A stretch of 26,681 nt of DNA from Spirochaetaceae bacterium (GTDB lineage: Bacteria > Spirochaetota > Spirochaetia > DSM-27196 > SKKC01): assembly GCA_003554375.1 (NCBI GenBank), contig PWGF01000313.1, positions 1 through 26,681 of the forward strand, given 5' to 3'. Each line of letters opens with the position of its first letter. Position 1 is the stretch's first letter. Of this stretch, positions 6,602-15,462 are shown one piece after another. A model generated the notes under the pieces. The model worked only from the letters and a program-made list of their open reading frames with translations. It did not search any database and was not told where the DNA came from. Made by a program: the position numbers and the translations under genes.

Positions 6602-9535
6602 CTACTCCTCGAAGAGAGTCTGTGCTTGCGGACGACCGCGGCGGATGCTCTGTGACTTCAGATTGATCGAAGGAAGCGCTGCGATGAGTCGGTTGTACCC
6701 GAGCGCCTCATCGTTCCACCCGTGCCGCTCGCACGTGTTATAGAGGCGGTAGCAGAGATCCCGGACGCCCTCGCGCTGGTCCGCGGTGAGCTCGCCGTAC
6801 ATGTCCGCTGCGGCACTCTCTCCGCTATCGGCGAGCACCCGCACTAAGTGCTGTACCGCTTCCCACACCGTGAAGCGGGTATCGGTCGATGGACGCCAAT
6901 CGGGAGACATTTCGTCGCGTCTCAGGAGTCGGACCTTCCCCGCCCTGGCGTAGAGGAAGCCTGCGTTCACCATACCGTCCACCGACACGTTCTTGGCATT
7001 CGCGATCGTCTCGGCCGTACCGTAGTCGGCTTCCTTCACGCCGAACTGCTCGAACCATGCCACCGCCCATCTTGTATGCCCGTCGAGCTCACTCTCAGCG
7101 TGATTCAAGAGCTCGTCCAATGTCTGGTTGATGAGAACGAGGGCATCGTGCACGCTCATCCTGCCCTTTGCTTCACGGACCTCCCGGTACTTGCTGAACA
7201 CGGCCATGCCGGGGCCGATAGCGGCCTGCTGCATGTCTACCGGAGGGGTGTTGGCTTTCTGGAGCTGTGCCACCGCCTTTTCCAATTCGTCCTGCAGTTC
7301 CTGAATGAAGCGGCCGCGAGTGGTAATGCCCGCGCTCTTCGGGCGCTGGCGGCAAACTAGGACGATCGAGGATGCCAAGGCGTTCGCCCCCTGCCCAATC
7401 ATGCGGCTGCTATTCTCGGTACGCAACGGGAGAGTTCCTGTTAGCATTAGCCCGGAACTCAACACCCCATCCAAGAACGTCTCCCACCCGGTCGACGCAA
7501 TACCTTCATGAGTCTTCTCTGCTTGTTTGAAGGCATAGTAAATGGTAACCGGAAAACCATGATTTGTGCGGCTGGCAATTTGCGCCATTGCGTCTTTCAT
7601 TCCTGACAGGAAATAGGAGTCAGCAGATTCTTTGGTCCCATGACGATGCACCGAGGCAATCAACTCTCCCTCTTTTGGTACAACAATCGTCGACAAGCAG
7701 TCTGGAAATCGATCGCGGAGTGCCCGCCTGGCCCATACGTAGAAAAAGTCCGATAGATCCGCATAACTGATGTTGTCGTAATACGGAGGATCCGTTGAGA
7801 CAATCGTGTTCTTGGTTATACTCTGACTGGTCGCGTCGATCTGACGCGCCGTCCCAACTGGGCCGTTCCGTACAACGCCAAACGCTTTCCGAAATGCCTT
7901 TTCTCCTCCGTCGACGACAGTGGTCCATGCTCCCGAGCTCGTGCCCAACGGATTGCTTTCGGCGAAATCCCATATCATGGGAATCGCCTGACGCCCGAAA
8001 AGCTGTCGCGGGCACTGCGCTACCGGTTCCCAACGGCACAGGCTGTTCCCGAGATCGGCCTGCTTGCTTAGGGCGAAGGTGAGGTATAAGCCAACTGACT
8101 CTCCGTATTCTTCGCCTCGTCTCGACTCCGAGTCGGTGTTCTCATGCCCGTGAGGTACACTAGTCCGAACAGCATCCGTGCCAGCTTGAGTAATAGCGTC
8201 CGATACAAGATCACTAAACGTATCTAGCGATACCAGCTGGCGTCTTGTGAAAAGGTCTCCGAACGTTGTTAGTCCATACGATAGCGTCCAAAAGTTCCTG
8301 GAGTCGTTTGGCAAGGGAGCATCTGGCCGCCAATTTGGTTCAGCTTTATCCGCGATTCGTTCGTGGGCTTCAATTGGGTCGACATATAAACGCGAGCTAT
8401 CGCCGGAGCATACGATGGCCATGAGACGTGAGCCCATTCGTCCTGCTTTCCCTTGAGTCTTTATGTAATCGCTATCAATCGGTACCCCGGACATGACGCA
8501 TTTGAAGCTCGCCCCGCGCCCCAGTTTCGTCCCTTTCTTCGCCTCCTCGATGTCCGGCGGAGCGCCAACACGCACTTTGAACTGATACGCCCTCCCCTCG
8601 ACAATCGGCTCAACGTACGCCTCCTTACCCTTCTTTGTTGAAAGCATGAAGTTGCTCACTAACGGAACATCGACATCAGAAAACGCCGGGTTCGGACTCT
8701 TCACGGTGCGTGCCCACAACCATGCGATCACCGTGAGCTCCCGCCCCTCGTACTTCGCTAGATCGGGGCGTTCGGCGACCATTTCCGGGGGAATTTTCAC
8801 CGGCGGATAGAGGTGACCAATGCGCTCCTTTGCCCGGTCGCGCATCCACTTCCCGTAGTAGCGAATGTCCTCCGCGAGCCCCTCAGCTCCTTTCCAAGTA
8901 CGCTTCACCAGTTCGCCGTTATCTTTGGAACGAGATTCAGGATTGACCGGCGGCATACCGGCGAACTTCGGCGGGATCTCGATCATCGCCTTGTTGATGA
9001 GTACCGCTACCGGATTGAGGTCGGACGCGTGTGCTTCCAGTCCGAGCCGCTGCGCCTCCAGCGGGAGGGCTCCGCCGCCGGCGAACGGGTCGTGGAAGCC
9101 GGGAAGCTTCTCGGGGTTGAAAAGGGTTTCCGCTTCAGGATGGTCGGCGTTTGCCTCGCAGGTCCATCGCCAGCATTTCCGGATCTCTTGCCGTGCCTGC
9201 TCAAGTAGCTCCTCGTTCTTCGTATTCTCCCACTTCACGAGCTCTTCGATGAGATCGAAAAGCCGCTTGCGCTCTGTCGCCTGGTCCTCTTCGGTGGGAA
9301 AGCGCTCGGGATGAGCCGATGGGTCATCGACCATCTGCGCGAAGATCACAGCACGCGCGGCAGCAAGGGGACGTCGGGCCCACCACAAGTGCAAGGTGGA
9401 AGGATGGCCGTGTCTGATAGACTTCTCGCGGGCTGCGGCTTCGTCTATCTTCTCAAGCGGCAGTGCCACCTCGATGAGCTTGGTAGGCGCAACCACTGGG
9501 TGTTCGTTGCCTGCGGGGTTTGTTTCTGTAGCCAT
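6602..9535 (-). CDS. DUF1156 adenine-specific DNA methyltransferase
   Basis: 977 residues. The N-terminal DUF1156 segment shows SIRHGHPSTLHLWWARRPL (39-57). The S-adenosylmethionine motif DPFAGGGALPLEA is at 149-161, followed by ASDLNPVAV. The catalytic motif IV, DPPYYDNI, is at 582-589, typical of N6-adenine or N4-cytosine amino-methyltransferases; the order SAM motif then DPPY with a long insertion between is normal for this family. The family is annotated as adenine-specific with a Zn-binding part in some members. In this operon it probably marks self DNA, while helicase and DUF499 ATPase act on unmodified DNA (inference from the similar DrmMI plus DrmD pairing in class 1 DISARM). Forty bases separate it from the helicase stop. 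Confidence 0.9.
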   Translation of the reverse strand: MATETNPAGNEHPVVAPTKLIEVALPLEKIDEAAAREKSIRHGHPSTLHLWWARRPLAAARAVIFAQMVDDPSAHPERFPTEEDQATERKRLFDLIEELVKWENTKNEELLEQARQEIRKCWRWTCEANADHPEAETLFNPEKLPGFHDPFAGGGALPLEAQRLGLEAHASDLNPVAVLINKAMIEIPPKFAGMPPVNPESRSKDNGELVKRTWKGAEGLAEDIRYYGKWMRDRAKERIGHLYPPVKIPPEMVAERPDLAKYEGRELTVIAWLWARTVKSPNPAFSDVDVPLVSNFMLSTKKGKEAYVEPIVEGRAYQFKVRVGAPPDIEEAKKGTKLGRGASFKCVMSGVPIDSDYIKTQGKAGRMGSRLMAIVCSGDSSRLYVDPIEAHERIADKAEPNWRPDAPLPNDSRNFWTLSYGLTTFGDLFTRRQLVSLDTFSDLVSDAITQAGTDAVRTSVPHGHENTDSESRRGEEYGESVGLYLTFALSKQADLGNSLCRWEPVAQCPRQLFGRQAIPMIWDFAESNPLGTSSGAWTTVVDGGEKAFRKAFGVVRNGPVGTARQIDATSQSITKNTIVSTDPPYYDNISYADLSDFFYVWARRALRDRFPDCLSTIVVPKEGELIASVHRHGTKESADSYFLSGMKDAMAQIASRTNHGFPVTIYYAFKQAEKTHEGIASTGWETFLDGVLSSGLMLTGTLPLRTENSSRMIGQGANALASSIVLVCRQRPKSAGITTRGRFIQELQDELEKAVAQLQKANTPPVDMQQAAIGPGMAVFSKYREVREAKGRMSVHDALVLINQTLDELLNHAESELDGHTRWAVAWFEQFGVKEADYGTAETIANAKNVSVDGMVNAGFLYARAGKVRLLRRDEMSPDWRPSTDTRFTVWEAVQHLVRVLADSGESAAADMYGELTADQREGVRDLCYRLYNTCERHGWNDEALGYNRLIAALPSINLKSQSIRRGRPQAQTLFEE

Positions 9536-9574
9536 AGGGTGCTATCCGGTGTCCTTTCTTCGGCTATTAGCTCT

Positions 9575-12500
9575 CTACACTGCTTCGGCGCGTTTGAGAA
9601 GCGCGTTCACGGCGAACTTGGTTTCAGTCTGGCCCCAGTTGGGCTCATTGTCGAAGGGCCTTTTGAGGTAGTATGGGCCGTCTACGCTCTCGTCCGGATC
9701 AACGATAACAATCGCGAGGATAAAGCGATCGGGCTCGTTGAGCGCGTAGCGCATTTCGTTACTCGTGATCGCAATCTCCTCGCCCCATCCTACGCGTCCT
9801 TTCACCTCGATAAACCGAAGCGAATCTTGATCCGGTTTTCCGCCACCGATCCGAGACTCGATATCATAGCCGCGGTTTTCGCTACTGACATCCATCGGCT
9901 GGTTCCCCAGCCGCTTCTCAGCTCTCATAACCGCATCCATGGCAATGCGTTCAACGCGCACTCGCGCCGCAGGATCGGTCGAGAAAGAGCTCTCGGCTCC
10001 TTCGGCGTCGGGCTCTTCCTGGCTTTGGCCCCGCGCCTCCTGGAGGAGTGCTTCCGGAACGACGAAGGCCATCCCGAGCACGACCGGTACTTCGGAAGTC
10101 AAACGGCGCTGGTGCTCGAGCTCGGTGAGCCTGCGGTTAAGCCGCTCTTGCAGCTGGTCGCGCTTGCGCGCGGCGTTCTCGGCGTTTATGTCGCGGCTCA
10201 CTTTGCCTTCGCGCTCCTTGGCGCGGAGCTCCTGTGCGCGCTTGTCCCAGTGCGCGATTTCGTGCGAAAGCCGCGCACGCACCTCCCGGATCGCCTTCTC
10301 TACCTGTGCCTCCCTGCGCGTTCGCACTTCCTCCAGGTGCTCGGGGACAATATGCTCGGCAGCGTGTACGACCGCTTTTCGCTCCAGCCCGCTCTGAAGC
10401 CAATTCTCCTCCAGATAGGACGCAACGTGCTCCCGCTCCTCGGGAGTCGGTAGGTCGAGCTCGTGCCACGGAGCCGGCCCTTCGGAGCTAACCTGGCCGT
10501 CGGGATACACCCGTACCATTACCATCCGCTCGCCTGCGGTGACCCTCCTGCCTGCGCGATCGGTCCTCGCCTCGGTTATGCTGTGGCGAAGCATCATGAG
10601 CGCGTAGGGCGTTGTCGCCCCTAGCTCCGCTCGGTTCACGAACACCGTCCCCTCGCGCAAAAGCGCGCGATAGCGCTCAAGCACGACGTCCAACACGGTC
10701 GAGAGTAGCGGATGCCCCGGGGTTATCAAGTCGGCTTCGCGCCCGGTAGGCCCTTCAATCGACTCGGGGTGGAACGTCACCCGCTCATAGCGCTGGAGTA
10801 CCGGGACCCGGAGCCCTTCCTGCCGATCCTGCCTGCGGAGGGCGTGGGGGACATGCCTGATTTCATAGCGGCGTCTCTCGCGTCGGCGCATCGAGCCGCC
10901 AAGATGCTCGAAGGCGCCCTTAAAGAACGCTGCGATGAAGTGCGGCTGAAGCCGCATCAGGCGTGCCCGTTCCATACGATCGCGCATTTCGCGCACCGTG
11001 GCGCTATCGAGGGAGCTAAAGGCGAGAGCTCGCTCTTCGAGAAGCTGCTCGAGATGCTCCCGGTCGAGCCGCGCGTCGATATCGCCGAAGACCTCCTCCA
11101 TCGCCTCATCTCGGCTATCCTTGGCGTTTCGTACCGCGCGTATGAGGAGATCCCGGAGCGAAGTGCCTTCGAATACGGTACCGAGTACGTCGAAAACCCG
11201 TCCGCCCAGTGCCTCGCTTTCGACGCCAAGCTTCTCAAGGAGCCGGTCAAACACTTGCCCTTCACGGGTGTCCTGAGCGACGAGGTTCCACAGGTGGCAG
11301 ACCTCGGTCTGCCCGATGCGGTGGATCCGGCCGAAGCGCTGCTCGAGCCGATTCGGGTTCCACGGCAAGTCGTAGTTCACCATGAGATTGGCGCGCTGGA
11401 GGTTGATGCCTTCGCCTGCGGCATCGGTTGCAACGAGGATGCGCGTGGAGGCGTCCTGCTTGAAGCGCGCCTCTAGGTCCTTGCGCGTTTCGCGCCCGGT
11501 CGAGCCGGAGATGGTAACAAGCGACTCGTCGTCTCCAAGGAGCGTCCGGATCTTCTCTGCCAAATAGTGGAGCGTATCCTTGTGCTCGGTGAAGATAACG
11601 AGCTTCCGCCGTGCCCCGGTCTCGTCGAACATGAGCTCGTGCTGTTGGAGTAGCTCAGAGAGCTCCTGCCACTTCTTGTCCTCTCCGGCGCGGACCACCT
11701 GCCGCGCAAGCTCTTCGAGGTGCCGCAAAGAGGCGATCTCGGCTTTCAGCTCCTCTATGGTCTCGGCGGTACTCGCGCTCGAGAGGACTGTCTCCTCCGC
11801 CTGTTCGATCTCGTCTTCGGGAGCATCTTCGAGATCCTCGAGCTCCGCCTCGCTCAACCAGGCGCCGTATGCCGAGAGCGAATGGGCCGAACCGAGGGTG
11901 TTCTGTTTGCCGGCGGGTGTTTCGAGCTCTTCCTGCCGCTTCTCCAACCGCTCGCGCCGGCGAACAAGGGAGTGAAGAATCGCAGCGGGCGAGGAGGCAA
12001 GCCTCCGCTGGAGGATCGTGAGGGCGAAACCGATGTTGCCGCGCCGCCGCTCGTCGGCAATCGCCTCGGCGCGGTTGAACCCCTCGCGCACGTAGGTCGT
12101 GACCTCTTCGTAGAGCCTGAGCTCGAGCTCCGATAGCTCGTAGCGGACGGTGTACGCGTGGCGCGCGGGAAAGAGGGGCGTTCCGTCGAAACGCACCAAC
12201 TGCTCCTTGAGGAGACGTCGCATGAGGTCGGTAACGTCGCTCCGGTGAGCGCCTTCTCTCGGCTTGCCCTCGAAGCGGTCGGCATCGAGGAGCGAGAGGA
12301 AGAGTTGGAAGTCCGCCTCCTTGCCGTTATGCGGGGTTGCCGTCATGAGAAGGAGGTGGCGCGTGGTGGGAGAAAGGTCGCTCCCGAGCTCAAAGCGCTT
12401 TGTGTAGTTAACCTTATTGCCGAAGTAGGAGGCCGAGAGCTTGTGCGCCTCGTCAAAAACGATGAGATCCCATTCGACCGCCTTGAGCTTGGGCCTCAGC

Positions 12501-13144
12501 TCCTCGTCACGACTCAGCTTGTCGAGCCGCGCTATCACAAGGTCGTTTTCGCCGAGCCAGTTGCCCGTAACCGCCGCACGCAGCTTATCGTTGGTCATGA
12601 TCTCGAAGTTGAGCTGGAACTTATCGTGGAGCTCATCCTGCCACTGTTCGCACAGATTGCCGGGAACGACGATGAGGCAGCGTTCGATGTCGCCGCGGAG
12701 AATGAGCTCCTTGATGAAAAGCCCGGCCATGATCGTCTTCCCCGCCCCGGGGTCGTCGGCCAAGAGATACCGCAGGGGCTGCCGGGTGAGCATCTCTTCG
12801 TAGACCGCGGAAATCTGGTGCGGAAGCGGCTGTACATCGGAACTGTTGACTGCAAGGAGCGGATCGAAAAGATAGGCTAAGCGGATGCGAAGCGCCTCCG
12901 CAGCCAGGCGAAAGTGCTCGGGATCGGCGTCACACGGGAACTCTCCGGACGTCGCGTCCACCAGCTCGAGCCGCGACTCATCCTCGCGCGAGAGCATCGG
13001 GTGGAGTATCCCCCCGGCGTCGTCGACCGCTATGACTTCGACGGTGTTCTCACCGAGCCACTCGACGGTCTTCACGGTAGCCGCCTGGCCGCTTACGAGA
13101 TTGCGGACCCGAACGTTCGGCTTCAACTCTTCAAGCCTAGCCAT
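9575..13144 (-). CDS. SNF2/DEAD-like helicase with C-terminal DUF3883
   Basis: 1189 residues from ATG 13144. Walker A DDPGAGKT (130-137), DEAH (231-234), TATPHNGK (268-275), then VATDAAGEGINLQ (571-583) and QRFGRIHRIGQ (602-612) give a complete SNF2-type superfamily 2 ATPase. Coiled-coil-like charged stretches separate the two lobes and follow them. The last 127 residues match DUF3883: GYDIE (1092-1096) and FIEVKGR (E1113, K1115) make a D...ExK arrangement like PD-(D/E)xK nuclease-related folds. DISARM DrmD is the nearest known functional analogue. I chose ATG 13144 because it gives the family-typical start (MARLEELKPNVRVRN) and a TTGCTC-17-TACAAT promoter precedes it by 11 nt; an in-frame start at 13219 lies upstream of that promoter. 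First gene of the operon. Confidence 0.92.
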   Translation of the reverse strand: MARLEELKPNVRVRNLVSGQAATVKTVEWLGENTVEVIAVDDAGGILHPMLSREDESRLELVDATSGEFPCDADPEHFRLAAEALRIRLAYLFDPLLAVNSSDVQPLPHQISAVYEEMLTRQPLRYLLADDPGAGKTIMAGLFIKELILRGDIERCLIVVPGNLCEQWQDELHDKFQLNFEIMTNDKLRAAVTGNWLGENDLVIARLDKLSRDEELRPKLKAVEWDLIVFDEAHKLSASYFGNKVNYTKRFELGSDLSPTTRHLLLMTATPHNGKEADFQLFLSLLDADRFEGKPREGAHRSDVTDLMRRLLKEQLVRFDGTPLFPARHAYTVRYELSELELRLYEEVTTYVREGFNRAEAIADERRRGNIGFALTILQRRLASSPAAILHSLVRRRERLEKRQEELETPAGKQNTLGSAHSLSAYGAWLSEAELEDLEDAPEDEIEQAEETVLSSASTAETIEELKAEIASLRHLEELARQVVRAGEDKKWQELSELLQQHELMFDETGARRKLVIFTEHKDTLHYLAEKIRTLLGDDESLVTISGSTGRETRKDLEARFKQDASTRILVATDAAGEGINLQRANLMVNYDLPWNPNRLEQRFGRIHRIGQTEVCHLWNLVAQDTREGQVFDRLLEKLGVESEALGGRVFDVLGTVFEGTSLRDLLIRAVRNAKDSRDEAMEEVFGDIDARLDREHLEQLLEERALAFSSLDSATVREMRDRMERARLMRLQPHFIAAFFKGAFEHLGGSMRRRERRRYEIRHVPHALRRQDRQEGLRVPVLQRYERVTFHPESIEGPTGREADLITPGHPLLSTVLDVVLERYRALLREGTVFVNRAELGATTPYALMMLRHSITEARTDRAGRRVTAGERMVMVRVYPDGQVSSEGPAPWHELDLPTPEEREHVASYLEENWLQSGLERKAVVHAAEHIVPEHLEEVRTRREAQVEKAIREVRARLSHEIAHWDKRAQELRAKEREGKVSRDINAENAARKRDQLQERLNRRLTELEHQRRLTSEVPVVLGMAFVVPEALLQEARGQSQEEPDAEGAESSFSTDPAARVRVERIAMDAVMRAEKRLGNQPMDVSSENRGYDIESRIGGGKPDQDSLRFIEVKGRVGWGEEIAITSNEMRYALNEPDRFILAIVIVDPDESVDGPYYLKRPFDNEPNWGQTETKFAVNALLKRAEAV

Positions 13145-13155
13145 CTGACCGTCCC

Positions 13156-13184
13156 ATTGTAGCCCCACCGGGTGAACAGAGCAA
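13156..13184 (-). promoter_or_regulatory. Putative promoter of the helicase-methyltransferase-DUF499 operon
   Basis: TTGCTC (13184-13179), 17-bp spacer, TACAAT (13161-13156), 11 nt before ATG 13144. The leader would be only a few bases long and there is no good SD site (GGGACGG is weak). Confidence 0.5.
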
Positions 13185-13272
13185 ACAGCAGACTCCGGCG
13201 GTTTCGGAACAGCCGGCATGGAGGCCTTTGCGGAACCGATCCGAGGCGGAACGTGAGGCCCTCCCCCGACCC

Positions 13273-13662
13273 TCAGCCGTCGATCCGCGGAAGCTGCGGC
13301 AGGTGGCGGAAGTGCTCGTCGCGACTTGCGAGCATGAGATCGTGTTGCATGGCGAGGGCGGCGATCCAGATATCGTTCGTGGGGATGGGCGTCCCCTGCG
13401 CCCGCAACTGGCGGAAAAGCTGCGCATAGTGGCGAGTGGTAGCGAGGTCCGGAGCCGCTACGCGAACGCGACTCCTATGGAGGAAGCGATTGAGCGTCTC
13501 TTCGTTTGTTTGTGAACGGGTACCCACGGCGAATCCCGCGCGGAGCTCGGCTACCACGATCGCGGGAATGTGGATCTCCTGTGCCCGGCGGAATAGATCG
13601 ACCGCGACCGGATCGCCTTCGCAGAAGTCCCGGTAGCGATTGGTGTCGATAAGGATTCTCAC
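13273..13662 (-). CDS. vapC: VapC toxin, PIN-domain ribonuclease
   Basis: 129 residues with the four acidic positions of a PIN domain: D6 (LIDTN), E39 (VAELRAG), D97 (TNDIWIAA) and D115 (SRDEHF). PIN toxins cut tRNA or other structured RNA using Mg ions. Two GTG starts are possible, at 13668 and 13662; I prefer 13662 because it overlaps the antitoxin stop as GTGA and has GGAG 8 nt upstream, against 2 nt for 13668. It is downstream of vapB on the same strand and 128 bp before the helicase gene, which has its own promoter. Confidence 0.9.
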   Translation of the reverse strand: MRILIDTNRYRDFCEGDPVAVDLFRRAQEIHIPAIVVAELRAGFAVGTRSQTNEETLNRFLHRSRVRVAAPDLATTRHYAQLFRQLRAQGTPIPTNDIWIAALAMQHDLMLASRDEHFRHLPQLPRIDG

Positions 13663-13904
13663 TCCCACAGCTCCGGATCGATACGGTCCTGCTCTTCCAG
13701 AGCGCGATCGACGGCCGGATCGGCAACCCAGCTTCCCGCCAAATCGTCCAGATCGTTATACCGCGGCACGTCGTCGGTGAGCCCCAATCCGCGCCGAAGC
13801 ACCTCCACCGCGATCTCGTTCAAGCTCTTCCCGTGCCTTCGCGCCTCTTCCCGAAGGGAGCGATCTACCGTTTCCGGTACGTTCCGGATCGTATACTGCG
13901 GCAT
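13659..13904 (-). CDS. vapB: VapB antitoxin, ribbon-helix-helix type
   Basis: 81 residues. The N-terminus (PQYTIRNVPETVDRSLREEARRHG in part, then KSLNEIAVEVLRRGL) is a ribbon-helix-helix DNA-binding domain of the Arc/FitA kind; the acidic C-terminus with Trp (AGSWVADPAVD, ELWE) would wrap the toxin. ATG 13904 is chosen over ATG 13913 because GAGG stands 8 nt before it. It ends overlapping vapC. A TTGACA-17-TACATT promoter lies upstream, leaving a short leader with this SD site. Confidence 0.88.
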   Translation of the reverse strand: MPQYTIRNVPETVDRSLREEARRHGKSLNEIAVEVLRRGLGLTDDVPRYNDLDDLAGSWVADPAVDRALEEQDRIDPELWE

Positions 13905-13924
13905 TGCATGCACCTCACGCTTCC

Positions 13925-13953
13925 AATGTAGGCATGAGTCGCAGGCATGTCAA
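13925..13953 (-). promoter_or_regulatory. Promoter of vapBC
   Basis: Consensus TTGACA (13953-13948), 17-bp spacer, TACATT (13930-13925). The predicted leader of about 14 nt carries GTGAGG before ATG 13904, so this transcript is not leaderless. Confidence 0.6.
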
Positions 13954-14012
13954 CCTCCCGTATTCGCAAGTCGACGATTGTGCGACGCGGTTCCTTCGGA
14001 GAGCTGTCGGGG

Positions 14013-14165
14013 CTACCGTGCCAACGGCTCCTTGATCTCGTTGTGCCGCGGTACCGCCTCGACGGCGCCCGAGCTTGGGTTGACCCATAGCGAATGCGAA
14101 GCTCCCTATCGCTTGAGATAACAGCCGGAGCGCCGAAGACGACGCTCGAGATCCTTTCGTTTCAT
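14013..14165 (-). pseudogene. hicA toxin gene broken by a nonsense codon
   Basis: ATG 14165 overlaps the hicB stop as ATGA and begins MKRKDLERRLRRSGCYLKR, the usual HicA start. Codon 20 (14108-14106) is TAG where HicA proteins have Glu (KREGGSH), i.e. a single G-to-T change from GAG. The frame then continues as a clear HicA, GASHSLWVNP with the conserved His, and EAVPRHNEIKEPLAR, before a second TAG at codon 51 (14015-14013), where Lys is usual. So the toxin is inactive unless amber codons are read through, which nothing else in the window suggests. Confidence 0.85.
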
Positions 14166-14380
14166 TCGACGGTTATGCGTTCACGAACGACGTCCTCGGA
14201 TAGCCCGCGCAAGGCGTCGTCCAGTCGATCCTCGAGTATGAGAGCTATCGCCTGGCGGAGATTCTCTTTGGCTTCGTCTTGCGTTTCTCCTTGTCCATTG
14301 GCTCCGGGCACTTCGGGACAGATTGCCCAGTAGCCACCCTCCGGCGCTCGATCGATAATCGCAGTGAACTCGCCCTTCAT
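14162..14380 (-). CDS. hicB: HicB antitoxin, partner toxin broken
   Basis: 72 residues, starting MKGEFTAIIDRAPEGGYWAI and containing CPEVPGANGQGETQDEAKEN and LRQAIALILEDRL: the compact HicB partial RNase-H fold (UPF0150). No C-terminal DNA-binding domain. I chose ATG 14380 because it gives the standard family start and has AGAGGCG 5 nt upstream; an open frame to 14428 would add residues across the promoter. Its toxin partner immediately downstream carries a premature stop, leaving an antitoxin without an active toxin; it might still neutralise related HicA toxins. Confidence 0.85.
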   Translation of the reverse strand: MKGEFTAIIDRAPEGGYWAICPEVPGANGQGETQDEAKENLRQAIALILEDRLDDALRGLSEDVVRERITVE

Positions 14381-14399
14381 GTATCGCCTCTCTCCTGAC

Positions 14400-14428
14400 A
14401 GCATACTGAACGCTGTTGTCAAGAACAA
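14400..14428 (-). promoter_or_regulatory. Putative hicB promoter
   Basis: TTGTTC (14428-14423), 17-bp spacer, TATGCT (14405-14400). The leader then contains an SD-like AGGAGAGAGG before ATG 14380. A TTGACA also sits inside the spacer but at an unsuitable distance. Confidence 0.4.
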
Positions 14429-14719
14429 GCTGACGCTTGGTCCCGGTCGTGAACCGGAAGTGATCTGGCAATGATGCTGCCGCTATTCAAGCGGATCGAT
14501 GGCCCGTGCCGGCAAAACGGGCGAATCTCCACCAACAGTGTGCTCGATCTTGTCGAGAACGATCGGGCAGGAGCTATGGGCGACGGCGCTATGCGTGCCG
14601 GATGTCTTCGTCTATCTCGGCGGCTTCGTCGTTGAAGAGTGACACTTCGTACCGCCCAAGGATCTGGAGCTTCCCCGCTCATCGCGGCCGGTGACCCTCT
14701 CCGGCTCCCGGACATAGCC
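14429..14719. other. Gap with possible gene remnants
   Basis: On the minus strand two short natural-looking tails lie in different frames: one ending LGRYEVSLFNDEAAEIDEDI then RHA-stop, the next containing CPIVLDKIEHTVGGDSPVL and ending IDPLE-stop. They could be the debris of another small gene pair. Neither has a start signal or a recognisable family. Confidence 0.25.
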
Positions 14720-15151
14720 TTATCCCACCGGATAGTAGGTTCGGACGCCGGGAAACCGGGTGAAGTCGTGGTCCGCGGTATAGATTACCGCCTTGTTCGC
14801 CAGCGCCAGTGCCGCTATCCGCGCGTCCGTGACCAGGTTCCCGCCTGCCGCACCGGCCGCCGCAAGAAGCCGATGTACCTCTTGGACGTGATCCGCCGAA
14901 GGCTCCAGCGTCACCGACACCCGCCGCTCCATCCAACCGCGAACGGATGTCATCGCCTCGTCCAGCGTCAACGGGCGGCGGTAGATTCGGCCGCTCGTGG
15001 CAATCCGGACGAAGCCGAAAACGACCGGATAGGAAAGCCCAACGAGCTCCGTCCCCGACATGCACGCTTCCCACCACCGTTTTGCTTCCTGATGGACGGA
15101 GCATGAGCTGTCGTACGCATACAGCAAGAGGTTGATATCGGGAACGATCAT
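14720..15151 (-). CDS. vapC: VapC toxin, PIN-domain ribonuclease
   Basis: 143 residues beginning MIVPDINLLLYAYDSS; PIN acids D5, D109 (LVTDARIAALA) and D127/D129 (YTADHDF). The usual second acidic residue is replaced by a FGFVRIATS segment, as is common in this VapC subgroup. Its ATG overlaps the stop of the upstream antitoxin (ATGA). The C-terminal YYPVG end is typical. Complete by length; probably an active RNase toxin. Confidence 0.88.
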   Translation of the reverse strand: MIVPDINLLLYAYDSSCSVHQEAKRWWEACMSGTELVGLSYPVVFGFVRIATSGRIYRRPLTLDEAMTSVRGWMERRVSVTLEPSADHVQEVHRLLAAAGAAGGNLVTDARIAALALANKAVIYTADHDFTRFPGVRTYYPVG

Positions 15152-15462
15152 CCGGGCTGCTCCCGGGGCGCGCCGGCGGTCGAGTCTCCCGAGGCGGAGC
15201 GCTCTGCCCCCGGGGCTTCCTCCACGGCGAAGCTATCGATCTCCATCTCGTCCACGAGCTTGTTGAACGAACGCGTGTCGATGCCGGCTCTGAGCCCCAT
15301 GGGCCGCGCCTGCACCGAAAAGGGAGGCTCCTCCTCTCCCTGGACCCCAAGGCCGCGACGAATTCCCTGGTTTACCGTCTCTTTGAAGCTCTTCCCGGTC
15401 CGCCGCATGACGTCCCGTACAAGCCGTTCCACATCCGGGTCCAGCGTCACGGTAGTGCGCAT
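15148..15462 (-). CDS. vapB: VapB antitoxin, ribbon-helix-helix type
   Basis: 104 residues. MRTTVTLDPDVERLVRDV and KSFKETVNQGIRRGL form a CopG/MetJ-like ribbon-helix-helix DNA-binding domain; the second half is acidic and probably disordered, ending SASGDSTAGAPREQPG. It overlaps vapC by the ATGA junction. There is no SD site before ATG 15462; instead palindromes and a TTGACA box lie immediately upstream, so the protein probably represses its own nearly leaderless transcript. Divergent from the gene at 15617. Confidence 0.88.
   Translation of the reverse strand: MRTTVTLDPDVERLVRDVMRRTGKSFKETVNQGIRRGLGVQGEEEPPFSVQARPMGLRAGIDTRSFNKLVDEMEIDSFAVEEAPGAERSASGDSTAGAPREQPG

Noticed and set aside
2932..13144. 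Complete DISARM or BREX system
   Set aside because: No drmA, drmB or drmC, and no pglZ, brxC or brxL-type gene is present; only the helicase/methyltransferase pair is comparable.
14013..14165. Amber recoding (TAG as an amino acid)
   Set aside because: Two TAG codons in an otherwise intact hicA are tempting, but TAG ends other genes here, such as the DUF1156 gene and two phd genes, so simple decay is preferred.
14472..14633. Small plus-strand frame starting with two Met codons
   Set aside because: Arg-rich towards its end, no promoter or SD site, and it opposes two equally weak minus-strand tails.
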